From the NCBI RefSeq assembly GCF_900156335.1, contig NZ_FTMZ01000020.1, positions 1 to 64,000 of the forward strand: a DNA stretch of 64,000 nt. The letters are read 5' to 3'. This DNA comes from Sphaerotilus natans (GTDB taxonomy: Bacteria > Pseudomonadota > Gammaproteobacteria > Burkholderiales > Burkholderiaceae_C). A program made the translations under genes and the position numbers. Shown one piece after another: positions 56,877 to 64,000 of the stretch. Under the pieces are notes generated by a model, which ran no database searches, was not told where the DNA came from, and was given only the letters and a program-made list of their open reading frames with translations. Within the stretch, counting starts at the first letter, position 1, and the number at the start of each line of letters is the position of its first letter.

Positions 56877-57743
56877 ATGGACCTCACCACTTTCCTCATC
56901 CAGTGCCTCAACAGCGTGCAGTACGGCCTGCTGCTGTTCCTGGTGGCCTCAGGGCTGACGCTGATCTTCGGGATCATGGGCGTCATCAACCTCGCCCACG
57001 GCAGCTTCTACATGATCGGCGCCTACCTGGCGTTCAGCTTGAGCTCGCTGCTCGGCAGCCTGCCGCTGGCCCTGCTGGTCGGCACCCTGCTGGCGGTGGC
57101 CTTCGGCTACCTGCTGGAGTGGGTGTTCTTCAGCTACCTCTATGACCGGGAGCACCTGCAGCAGGTGCTGATGACCTACGGCCTGATCCTGGTCTTCGAG
57201 GAGCTGCGCAGCCTCCTGGTCGGCGACGACGTGCACGGCGTGACCGTGCCCGACTGGCTCGCCGGCACGATCCCGATCGGCAACGGCATGACCTACCCGG
57301 TCTACCGGCTGTTCGTCTCGGGGCTGTGCCTGCTGCTGGCGCTCGGCATGTACGGGCTGATCAGCAAGACGCGCCTGGGGATGATGGTGCGGGCAGGCGC
57401 CACCAACCGCGAGATGGTGCAGTCGCTGGGCATCAACATCACGCTGCTGTACCGCGTGGTGTTCGCGGTCGGGGTGGCGCTGGCGGTATTCGCCGGGATG
57501 ATCGCCGCGCCGATGTCCTCGGTCTATCCGGGCATGGGCGGGCAGGTGCTGATCATCTGCTTCGTGGTGGTGGTGATCGGCGGCATCGGCTCGATCAAGG
57601 GCGCGCTGGTGGCGGCGCTGCTGATCGGCTTCGTCGACACCTTCGGCAAGGTGCTCTGGCAGGAAGGCGCCGGCGCGCTGGTCTATGTGCTGATGGCGGC
57701 CATCCTGCTGTGGCGCCCGGCCGGTCTGTTCAAGGCGGGGTGA
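56877..57743 (+). CDS. ABC transporter permease, LivH type
   Basis: This 288-aa inner-membrane protein has eight or so hydrophobic helices. Landmarks are GLTLIFGIMGVINLAHGSFYMIGAY near the N terminus, ATNREMVQSLGINITLLYRVVFAVGVALAVFAG and the EAA-like VVVIGGIGSIKGALVAALLIGFVDT. It forms the pore with the LivM-type permease encoded 7 bp downstream. It is part of the aromatic-acid importer of the box operon. Confidence 0.93.
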   Translation: MDLTTFLIQCLNSVQYGLLLFLVASGLTLIFGIMGVINLAHGSFYMIGAYLAFSLSSLLGSLPLALLVGTLLAVAFGYLLEWVFFSYLYDREHLQQVLMTYGLILVFEELRSLLVGDDVHGVTVPDWLAGTIPIGNGMTYPVYRLFVSGLCLLLALGMYGLISKTRLGMMVRAGATNREMVQSLGINITLLYRVVFAVGVALAVFAGMIAAPMSSVYPGMGGQVLIICFVVVVIGGIGSIKGALVAALLIGFVDTFGKVLWQEGAGALVYVLMAAILLWRPAGLFKAG

Positions 57744-57750
57744 TCCGGCG

Positions 57751-58740
57751 ATGACTTCCAGCAAATCTCTTTCTTCGCTGTCCGTGGCCGCCTGGGTACT
57801 CGCCTTCGCGCTGCTGGCGGTGTTCCCGCTGCTGCCCGAGCCGATCGGCGGCAAGTTCCACACCGAGCTGCTGGCCAAGGTGATGATCATGGCGATCTTC
57901 GCCGCCAGTCTGCAGCTGCTGGTCGGCTACACCGGGCTGGTGAGCCTGGGCCACGCGGCCTTCTTCGGCTTCGGCGCCTACGCGGTGGCGATGCTGGCGC
58001 CGATGTCGGAGGCCGGCAACGGCTGGCTGATGCTGGCGGCGGCGGTCGGCGGCGCGGGACTGCTCGCGCTGGTCATCGGCGCGCTGGTGATGCGCACGCA
58101 GGGCATCTACTTCATCATGGTGACGCTGGCCTTCGGGCAGCTCGTCTACTTCGTCTTCCACGACACCAAGATCGCCGGGGGCAGCGACGGCGCCTATGTC
58201 TACTTCAAGCCCGCGCTGGCGATCGGCGGCTGGCAGTGGATCGACCTGGAGCAGGCCAACAGCTTCTACTGGTTCGTGCTGGGCGCGCTGGTGCTGACGC
58301 TGGGGGTGCTGACGCTGGTGCTGCGCTCGCGCTTCGGGCACGCGCTGATCGGCATCAAGCACAACGAGCAGCGCATGCGCGCCGCCGGCTACTCGACGCT
58401 GCTCTACAAGCTCGCGAGCTTCGTCGTCGCGGGGATGCTGGCCGGGCTGGGCGGCTTTCTCTACGCGGCGCAGTACGGCTTCGTCACGCCCGAGATCCTG
58501 TCCTGGCACTACAGCGGCAACGCGCTGGTGATGATCATCCTCGGTGGCCTCGGCAGCCTGGGCGGGGCGGTGGCCGGCGCCTTCGCGTTTGTGCTGCTGT
58601 CGGAGTGGTTCTCGTCGCTGACCAAGCACTGGCAGCTGCTGTTCGGCAGCTTCATCATCGTCGCGGTGGCGCTGCTGCCGCAGGGGCTGGCCGGGCTGTG
58701 GGCACGGCTGCCCTCCTCGCAGCGCAAGGAGGCGGCATGA
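57751..58740 (+). CDS. ABC transporter permease, LivM type
   Basis: This 329-aa membrane permease shows YTGLVSLGHAAFFGFGAYAVAML, the coupling loop region RMRAAGYSTLLYKLASFVVAGMLAGLGGFLYAAQYGFVTPEIL and LGGLGSLGGAVAGAFAFVLLSEW. It partners the LivH homologue. Its stop overlaps the livG start (ATGA), so the subunits are probably made in step. Confidence 0.93.
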   Translation: MTSSKSLSSLSVAAWVLAFALLAVFPLLPEPIGGKFHTELLAKVMIMAIFAASLQLLVGYTGLVSLGHAAFFGFGAYAVAMLAPMSEAGNGWLMLAAAVGGAGLLALVIGALVMRTQGIYFIMVTLAFGQLVYFVFHDTKIAGGSDGAYVYFKPALAIGGWQWIDLEQANSFYWFVLGALVLTLGVLTLVLRSRFGHALIGIKHNEQRMRAAGYSTLLYKLASFVVAGMLAGLGGFLYAAQYGFVTPEILSWHYSGNALVMIILGGLGSLGGAVAGAFAFVLLSEWFSSLTKHWQLLFGSFIIVAVALLPQGLAGLWARLPSSQRKEAA

Positions 58741-59483
58741 GCACCGCATTGTTCGAGGCCCGCAAGCTGACCCGCCGCTTCGGCGCGCTGGTCGCGGTGA
58801 GCGACGTGTCGGTCGCGCTGCACGAGGGCGAGATCCACGCCGTCATCGGCACCAACGGCGCGGGCAAGTCCACGCTGATCAACCTGCTGTCGGGGGAGCT
58901 GCCGCCGTCGAGCGGCGAAGTGCGGCTGGGCGGTCAGGACGTGACGCACTGGCCGCAGCCGAAGCTCGCCCACGCCGGCATCGGCCGCAGCTACCAGCGC
59001 AACAACATCTTCCTGCCGCTGACGGTGGCGGAGAACTGCCGGCTCGCCGCGCAGGCCCGCGTGCAGCGGCCGTTTGCGTGGTGGGAGTCGGCGCAGGCGT
59101 GCCGCACCAGCACCGCTCGGGCGAAGGCGGCGATCGATCGCGCCGGCCTGGGCGCCTTCGCGCAGCGCACGGCGGCCAGCCTGTCGCACGGCCAGAAGCG
59201 CCAGCTGGAGATCGCGATGTGCCTGGCGACCGAGCCGCGGGTGCTGCTGCTCGACGAGCCGCTGGCGGGCATGGGACCGGAGGAGTCGCACCGCATGCTC
59301 GACCTGCTGCGCGAGCTGAAGACCGGCCACGCGATCCTGCTGGTCGAGCACGACATGGACGCGGTGTTCGCGGTCGCCGACCGCATCACCGTGATGGTCA
59401 ACGGCGCGGTGATCGCCACCGGCACGCCCGACGAGGTCCGCACCAACCGCGACGTGCAGGCCGCTTACCTGGGAGGCCATTGA
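58737..59483 (+). CDS. ABC transporter ATP-binding protein, LivG type
   Basis: This 248-aa ATPase has Walker A GTNGAGKST (residues 38-46), signature LSHGQKRQLEIAMCLA, Walker B VLLLDEPLAGMG and the H-loop LVEHDMDAVF. LSHGQ is a slightly unusual signature in place of LSGGQ. The start is fixed by the 4-bp overlap with the LivM gene. It energises the importer together with the next gene. Confidence 0.93.
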   Translation: MSTALFEARKLTRRFGALVAVSDVSVALHEGEIHAVIGTNGAGKSTLINLLSGELPPSSGEVRLGGQDVTHWPQPKLAHAGIGRSYQRNNIFLPLTVAENCRLAAQARVQRPFAWWESAQACRTSTARAKAAIDRAGLGAFAQRTAASLSHGQKRQLEIAMCLATEPRVLLLDEPLAGMGPEESHRMLDLLRELKTGHAILLVEHDMDAVFAVADRITVMVNGAVIATGTPDEVRTNRDVQAAYLGGH

Positions 59484-60197
59484 ATGTCGGCACCACTGAT
59501 CATCGACGCGCAGGGCGTGCAGGCCTGGTACGGCAGCAGCCACATCCTGCACGGCCTGGACTTCAAGCTCGCGAAGGGCGAGACCGTCGGCCTGCTCGGA
59601 CGCAACGGCATGGGCAAGTCCACGCTGATCCGCACGCTGCTGGGCCATGTGCGCCAGCGCGAGGGGCACATCCACGTCGCCGGCAAGGATCTGTCCAAAG
59701 GCCTGCCGCACCAGGTGGCGCAGCTCGGGGTCGCCTATGTCCCAGAGGGCCGCGGCATCTTCCCGACGCTGACCGTGCGCGAGAACCTCGTGATGGCGGC
59801 ACGCGCCGGCACGTCCGGCCAGAAGGACTGGACCTACGAGCGGGTGATGGAGACCTTCCCGCGCCTGTCGGAGCGGCTGACGAATCTGGGCAGCCAGTTG
59901 TCGGGGGGCGAGCAGCAGATGCTCTCGATCGGCCGCGCGCTGATGACCAACCCCGACGCGATCATTCTCGACGAGGCCACCGAGGGCCTGGCGCCGCTGA
60001 TCGTCGCCGAGATCTGGCGCGTCATCGCCAGCATCCGCCGCACCGGCATCGCCACGCTGATCGTCGACCGCGACTACCGCAAGGTCTGCAACGAGTCGGA
60101 TCGGCTGGTGGTGATGCAGAAGGGGCGCATCGTGCTGGAGGGGCCTTCCGAGGGACTGCGCGGCAGTTCAGAGCTGGCGGGTTACCTCGGCGTCTGA
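59484..60197 (+). CDS. ABC transporter ATP-binding protein, LivF type
   Basis: This 237-aa ATPase has Walker A GRNGMGKST (residues 39-47), signature LSGGEQQMLSIGRALM and Walker B AIILDEATEGLAPL. The usual LVEQN switch region is replaced by LIVDRDYRKVCNESDR, so the H-loop His is missing. The same subunit type occurs in other aromatic-acid importers, but activity could depend on LivG. The ATG touches the livG stop with no gap. Confidence 0.92.
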   Translation: MSAPLIIDAQGVQAWYGSSHILHGLDFKLAKGETVGLLGRNGMGKSTLIRTLLGHVRQREGHIHVAGKDLSKGLPHQVAQLGVAYVPEGRGIFPTLTVRENLVMAARAGTSGQKDWTYERVMETFPRLSERLTNLGSQLSGGEQQMLSIGRALMTNPDAIILDEATEGLAPLIVAEIWRVIASIRRTGIATLIVDRDYRKVCNESDRLVVMQKGRIVLEGPSEGLRGSSELAGYLGV

Positions 60198-60245
60198 GGC
60201 CTGCCCCGACAAGAAACGAAAGACAAGAGCGCAAGGAGACAGGGC

Positions 60246-62051
60246 ATGGACCTGATGCTGTTCGACGACGCTGCCGCCCTCGCCCCGCCGCGGGTGCTGC
60301 GCGAAGACCTGCCCGGTGGCGGCTTCATCCTGCGCTCGCCCGAGGCGCTGCAGCCCTTCGTGCGCTGCATCGGCGAGTGGCTGGAGCACTGGGCGCAGAC
60401 CACGCCCGACGCCGTCTTCCTCGCCGAACGGGATGCGACCGGCGGCTGGCGCCAGCTCACCTACCGCCAGACCCGCGACGCGGTCGGCCGGCTCGCCCAG
60501 GCGCAGCTCGACCTGAACCTGCCGGCCGACAAGCCGGTGGTGATCCTGTCGGACAACAGCGTCGACCACGCGCTGCTGATCCTGGCGACGATGCACCTCG
60601 GCCGCGTGGCCTGCACGGTGTCGAGCGCCTACTGCCGGCTGACCCAGGACTTCACCAAGATCCACGCCATCCTCGACGCGCTCGACCCCGCGCTGGTCTA
60701 CGCCGTCGATCCCGGCGTCTACGGCCCGCCGGTGCGCGCCTGGAAACGCGCTGTGCCGGTGGTGTTCAGCCAGAACGCCGCGGCCTTCGACGGCGCACGG
60801 TCCTTCGCGTCACTGCTCGACCGCGAGGAGTCCCCGGCCGTGATGGCCGCCTTCGCCGCGATCCGCCCCGAGTGGCCGGCCAAGTACCTGCTGACCTCCG
60901 GCTCGACCGGCGTGCCCAAGGTGGTCGTCAACAGCCACCGCATGCTCTGCGCCAACCAGAAGCAGATCGCGCAGGCCTGGCCCTTCCTGACGCGCCACCA
61001 GCTGCGCCTGCTCGACTGGCTGCCCTGGAGCCACACCTTCGGCGGCAACCACAACTTCCACATGGTGCTCGCCCACGGCGGCAGCCTGTGGGTGGACGAG
61101 GGCCGCCCGGTGCCGGGTCTGATCGAGAAGACGGTGGCCAACCTGCGCGAGGTGCGGCCGAACTTCCACTTCAACGTGCCGCGCGGCTTCGACATGCTGC
61201 TGCCCTACCTCGAAGCGGACGAGGCGCTGGCCCGCGACGTGATCGAGAACCTCGAAGGCGTGTTCTACGCCGGCGCCGCGCTGCCGCAAAGCCTGTGGAC
61301 GCGGCTCGACGCGGTGGTCGCCAAGGTGCGCAACCGGCCGCTGTGGTTCACCTCGTCCTGGGGCGCGACCGAGACGGCGCCGGCCGTGACGAGCGTGCAC
61401 TGGCGCATCGACCGCGCCGGCTGCATCGGCCTGCCGCTGCCGGGCGTCGAGCTGAAGCTGCTGCCCAACGGCGGCAAGCTGGAAATCCGCGTGCGCGGCC
61501 CGAACATCTTTTCCGAATACCGCCACGCGCCCGAGGTCACTGCCAAGGCCTTCGACGCGGACGGCTTCTACTGCATCGGCGATGCCGCGAAGCTCCTCGA
61601 CGAGACCCGGCCCGAGCGCGGCATCGTCTTCGACGGGCGCGTGGCCGAGGACTTCAAGCTGATGAGCGGCACCTGGGTGAGCGTGGGCACGCTGCGGGTG
61701 CGCGCCGTCACCGCGCTGGCGCCGCATGTGGCCGATGTGGTCGTCACCGGCCACGGCCGCGAGGAGATCGGCCTGCTGGTCTTCCCGACGCCGCAGGCCA
61801 AGGCCCTGCCGCGGGCCGAGCTTGAGGCGCACCTGCGCGCCGGCCTGCACGCGCTGCAGGCCGAGGGCGGTGGCTCCTCGCAGACACCGACGCGTGCGCT
61901 GATCCTCGACGAGCCGCCCAGCGTGGACGCCGGCGAAATCACCGACAAGGGCTACATCAACCAGCGCGCGGTGCTGGCACGGCGCGCCGAGGCGGTCGAG
62001 CGCCTGGAGCGTGGCGGGCCGGAAGTGCTGCACCCACAGCCCCGCAACTGA
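60246..62051 (+). CDS. Feruloyl-CoA synthetase-like acyl-CoA ligase
   Basis: This 601-aa AMP-forming ligase has core KYLLTSGSTGVPKVVVNSHRMLC, LLDWLPWSHTFGGNHNFHMVLAHGGSLWVDEGRP, WGATETAPAVTSVHW and a C-terminal domain ending in DKGYINQRAVLARR. The LPWSHTFGGNHN motif is typical of the feruloyl-CoA synthetase group rather than of benzoate-CoA ligases. It closes the box/ABC operon, 48 bp after livF. It could activate a cinnamate-type acid feeding the same pathway; the true substrate is not proven. Confidence 0.87.
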   Translation: MDLMLFDDAAALAPPRVLREDLPGGGFILRSPEALQPFVRCIGEWLEHWAQTTPDAVFLAERDATGGWRQLTYRQTRDAVGRLAQAQLDLNLPADKPVVILSDNSVDHALLILATMHLGRVACTVSSAYCRLTQDFTKIHAILDALDPALVYAVDPGVYGPPVRAWKRAVPVVFSQNAAAFDGARSFASLLDREESPAVMAAFAAIRPEWPAKYLLTSGSTGVPKVVVNSHRMLCANQKQIAQAWPFLTRHQLRLLDWLPWSHTFGGNHNFHMVLAHGGSLWVDEGRPVPGLIEKTVANLREVRPNFHFNVPRGFDMLLPYLEADEALARDVIENLEGVFYAGAALPQSLWTRLDAVVAKVRNRPLWFTSSWGATETAPAVTSVHWRIDRAGCIGLPLPGVELKLLPNGGKLEIRVRGPNIFSEYRHAPEVTAKAFDADGFYCIGDAAKLLDETRPERGIVFDGRVAEDFKLMSGTWVSVGTLRVRAVTALAPHVADVVVTGHGREEIGLLVFPTPQAKALPRAELEAHLRAGLHALQAEGGGSSQTPTRALILDEPPSVDAGEITDKGYINQRAVLARRAEAVERLERGGPEVLHPQPRN

Positions 62052-62122
62052 GCGGTACCAGACAGATCCAGGGCTGTGACAGCATCAGGGGTGGCCGATC
62101 CGGTCGTCTCTGCCCTGTCGCG

Positions 62123-62419
62123 ATGCCCCATGCCCTGCCCTGGCTGATGAGTGCCTACCTCGGCATCGGGGTGCTGCTGCTGCATGTCGGCCCGCTGCAC
62201 CGGCTCCTCGTCGATGCGATGCAGGAGGCCCGGATGCGCCGGGCAATGCAGCCGCTGCACGAGCCGCCGCTGCCGCCCCCGCTGCTGTCGGCACTGGTGC
62301 TCGGGGTGGCCACGCTGCTGCTGTGGCCCTGCCTGTGGCCGACGGCGGTGTGCCGGCAGGCGCTGCTGCAACGCCACTTTCCCGGCCTGGGCGCAGCGCG
62401 CCCGACGCCTGGCGCCTGA
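62123..62419 (+). CDS. Small membrane protein of unknown function
   Basis: This 98-aa protein has two hydrophobic segments, about residues 7-24 (WLMSAYLGIGVLLLHVGP) and 55-74 (LLSALVLGVATLLLWPCLWP), separated by a charged loop EARMRRAMQPLHEPPLP. No family is recognised. No strong ribosome site is visible. Coding potential is supported by the sensible hydrophobic pattern, but it could be spurious in this GC-rich DNA. It is convergent with the EamA gene. Confidence 0.5.
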   Translation: MPHALPWLMSAYLGIGVLLLHVGPLHRLLVDAMQEARMRRAMQPLHEPPLPPPLLSALVLGVATLLLWPCLWPTAVCRQALLQRHFPGLGAARPTPGA

Positions 62420-62431
62420 GTCCAGGGCGCG

Positions 62432-63322
62432 TCAGCGCGCCGGCGTCGGCACCGGCTCGCGGCTGGCCAGCCAGGTGCCCAGCGTGCCGCAGCCGGTGAT
62501 GATCGCGATGCCCAGCAGGGTCAGCGCGTCCGGCGCATGGCCGAAGCCGATCCAGCCCACCAGCGTCGCGAAGACGATCTGGAAATACAGGAAGGGCGTC
62601 AGCGTCGCCGCACGGGCGCGCATGTAACCCAGGATCAGCAGGAAATGCCCGGAGGAACTCAGCGCGCCCAAGAGCGCCAGCAGCGCCCAGGTGGTGGGCG
62701 AGAGCTGCTGCCAGCTCCACGGCAGCGCCGCGCTGGTCAGCAGCGCGCCGGTCAGGCCGGTGTAGAAATGGGTGGTCGCCGGATCCTCGGTGCGCGCCAG
62801 CCGGCTGGTGATGAGCTGGAACAGCGCGTTCGACACCACCAGCCCCAGCGGCAGCAGCGCCGCCCAGCCCAGATCCTGCGCCTCGCCCTTCGGACGAATC
62901 ACGATCAAGGCGCCGGCCATGCCGCCGGCCAGCAGCAGCCAGCGCCAGGCAGAGATGCGCTCGCCCAGCGTCAGCGCCGCCAGCAGCGTGATCAGGAGCG
63001 GCGTGAGCATGACGATGGCGGTGAACTCGCCCACCGGCATCACCTGCAGGCTGAAGAAGGCCAGCACGCTCAGCGACAGCAGGCACAGCCCGCGCAGCAG
63101 CTGCAGGCCCGGCCGCTCGGTGCGCAGCAGCGCCCGGCCGCGGCGCGGCAGCACCGTCACCGCGGTGACCCCGACCTGGAACAGATAGCGCGCCCAGACC
63201 ACCACCCCGACCGGCGCCAGCGCGCTGGCGATCTTGACGCCGGTGTCGAAGCAGGCGAACAGCGCCACCGCTGCAATGACAAGCAGGACGCCGTGGAGCG
63301 GGCGGGAGTCGGAAGAAGGCAT
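62432..63322 (-). CDS. EamA/DMT-family transporter
   Basis: This 296-aa ten-helix drug/metabolite transporter has two repeated EamA halves: the first with ACFDTGVKIASALAPVGVVVWARYLFQV and the second with HFYTGLTGALLTSAALPWSWQQL and YMRARAATLTPFLYFQIVFATLVGWIGFG. It may export metabolites or amino acids; the substrate is unknown. I chose the ATG at 63322 because the membrane helix follows at once; an in-frame ATG at 63394 would add a non-conserved tail. Confidence 0.9.
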   Translation of the reverse strand: MPSSDSRPLHGVLLVIAAVALFACFDTGVKIASALAPVGVVVWARYLFQVGVTAVTVLPRRGRALLRTERPGLQLLRGLCLLSLSVLAFFSLQVMPVGEFTAIVMLTPLLITLLAALTLGERISAWRWLLLAGGMAGALIVIRPKGEAQDLGWAALLPLGLVVSNALFQLITSRLARTEDPATTHFYTGLTGALLTSAALPWSWQQLSPTTWALLALLGALSSSGHFLLILGYMRARAATLTPFLYFQIVFATLVGWIGFGHAPDALTLLGIAIITGCGTLGTWLASREPVPTPAR

Positions 63323-63448
63323 CGGCGGGCAACACACGCCAGAAGCGGCGCGCGCAGAAAAGGAGGTGGAGAGCGCCGGCGGGCGCGGCTTCATGCACTC
63401 TAGCGGCTTCTGGAAAACCCTGAACTCCGCGAAATGGGGGAGAAAGAA

Positions 63449-64000
63449 TCAGATCGCCGCGCCAGGGTCGTCCGGCTGACATTCGCGGAACACCCGCGCC
63501 TGACAGCGCGCGCAGACCGCCGGATCGAGCCGTCGGAAGATGCGGGCGATCGCCTGCTGCTTGTCCGGGAAGACGTGATCGGCCCCCAGCCGCTCCAGGA
63601 AGCCGGTGCGGCGCCAGATCGCCATCACCTGCGGGCGCGGGCGGTGGAAATGCAGGTCGCCGCCGGCGGCACGGCGCTCGCGCAGCTCGGTCTCCCAGAG
63701 CTCGACGCCGGCGAGGTCGAGAAAGTTCATGCTCTTGCTCATCACCAGCAGGTGCTTCTGGCCGGGGTGGTTCTGGCGCAGCGCGTGCAGGTGCTCGGCG
63801 ACATGGGTGGCGGCGCCGAAGTAGATCTCGCCCTCCATGCGCAGCAGCTTCAGCTGCGGGCATTCCGGCAGCGCGCCGGGCGTGTCGTCGCGCACGACGA
63901 AGCGGCGGTCGGCGCGGCGGCTGTCGAAGCCCATCGTGCGCATCGCCGGGCGCGAGGTCTGGTAGAGATAGGCCACCAGCGACAGCCCGGTGCCGATCAG
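63449..64000 (-). CDS. SulP-family anion transporter, C-terminal part (cut by window edge)
   Basis: The visible 183 codons begin inside a membrane helix (LIGTGLSLVAYLYQTSRP) and continue with the STAS domain: LKLLRMEGEIYFGAATHVAEHL, LLVMSKSMNFLDLAGVELWETEL and PRPQVMAIWRRTGFLERLG, followed by a Cys-containing tail CARCQARVFREC. This is the cytoplasmic end of a sulfate-permease-type transporter. The start lies beyond the window. The Cys-rich tail after STAS is slightly unusual for the family. Confidence 0.88.
   Translation of the reverse strand: MIGTGLSLVAYLYQTSRPAMRTMGFDSRRADRRFVVRDDTPGALPECPQLKLLRMEGEIYFGAATHVAEHLHALRQNHPGQKHLLVMSKSMNFLDLAGVELWETELRERRAAGGDLHFHRPRPQVMAIWRRTGFLERLGADHVFPDKQQAIARIFRRLDPAVCARCQARVFRECQPDDPGAAI

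Noticed and set aside
59078-61825. 915-codon plus-strand frame overlapping livG, livF and the ligase
   Set aside because: It is the +1 shadow of three well-supported genes; it is Arg/Ala/Gly-rich with no domain.

Overview
This window looks like the chromosome of a GC-rich betaproteobacterium, most likely in the order Burkholderiales. The pointers are the tRNA-Tyr/Gly/Thr-tuf block, a trpE-G-D-C-ung order, TRAP and Bug (TctC) solute receptors, a gentisate cluster, and a complete aerobic benzoyl-CoA (box) cluster. I cannot name the genus from sequence alone.

Layout. (1) 1-763: 5' end of tuf and three tRNA genes, all on the minus strand. (2) 781-7584: a minus-strand tryptophan unit reading trpL leader peptide, trpE, trpG, trpD, trpC, ung. 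A two-gene AAA ATPase / DUF4276 cassette (4073-5781) sits between trpE and trpG and resembles ATPase-TOPRIM defence modules. (3) 7623-11730: a LysR regulator divergent from an omega-amino-acid transaminase, an SDR and alanine racemase. (4) 11703-28193: a 16.5-kb catabolic island bounded by a 116-bp direct repeat of the alr 3' end. It carries one TRAP permease (DctQM), four DctP receptors, one TctC receptor, two lactonase-type amidohydrolases, a beta-propeller protein, an enolase-superfamily dehydratase, a DapA-family lyase, a 2,5-dioxovalerate-type dehydrogenase, a PdxA2-like dehydrogenase and a GbpR-like LysR regulator. A 67-bp control element occurs upstream of both of its operons. (5) 28330-34635: gph, a repeat-rich spacer, an orphan lipoprotein, an FAD oxidoreductase coupled to a glutamine-synthetase-like ligase, and a DUF481 protein. 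(6) 34619-39826: a 3-hydroxybenzoate/gentisate operon with a divergent MarR regulator. It ends in a chimeric gene that joins a Bug receptor to a truncated nicotinate phosphoribosyltransferase. (7) 39869-45135: a cupin and a tightly overlapping CoA-ester degradation operon. (8) 45241-62051: boxA, boxB, boxC, boxR and, divergently, DUF4863, boxD, benzoate-CoA ligase, an alpha/beta hydrolase, a branched-chain-type ABC importer and a feruloyl-CoA-synthetase-like ligase. (9) 62123-64000: a small membrane protein, an EamA transporter and the 3' end of a SulP transporter.

How it fits together. Benzoate would be imported by the ABC system, activated by the ligase, epoxidised by BoxAB, cleaved by BoxC and oxidised by BoxD. 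The hydratases, hydroxyacyl-CoA dehydrogenase and thiolase at 40316-45135 would then finish the route to succinyl-CoA and acetyl-CoA. 3-Hydroxybenzoate would enter through the gentisate operon, although no maleylpyruvate isomerase is visible. The island probably handles a sugar acid or sugar lactone ending at 2-oxoglutarate.

Palindromic GTCATnCCCGC-type repeats are scattered through the intergenic spaces. The most notable features are the alr-bounded island, the trpL attenuation leader, the ATPase cassette inside the trp operon, the Bug-PncB chimera and the operator structures of the three aromatic-degradation units. All functional calls rest on sequence motifs and gene context read by eye; no database search was possible.
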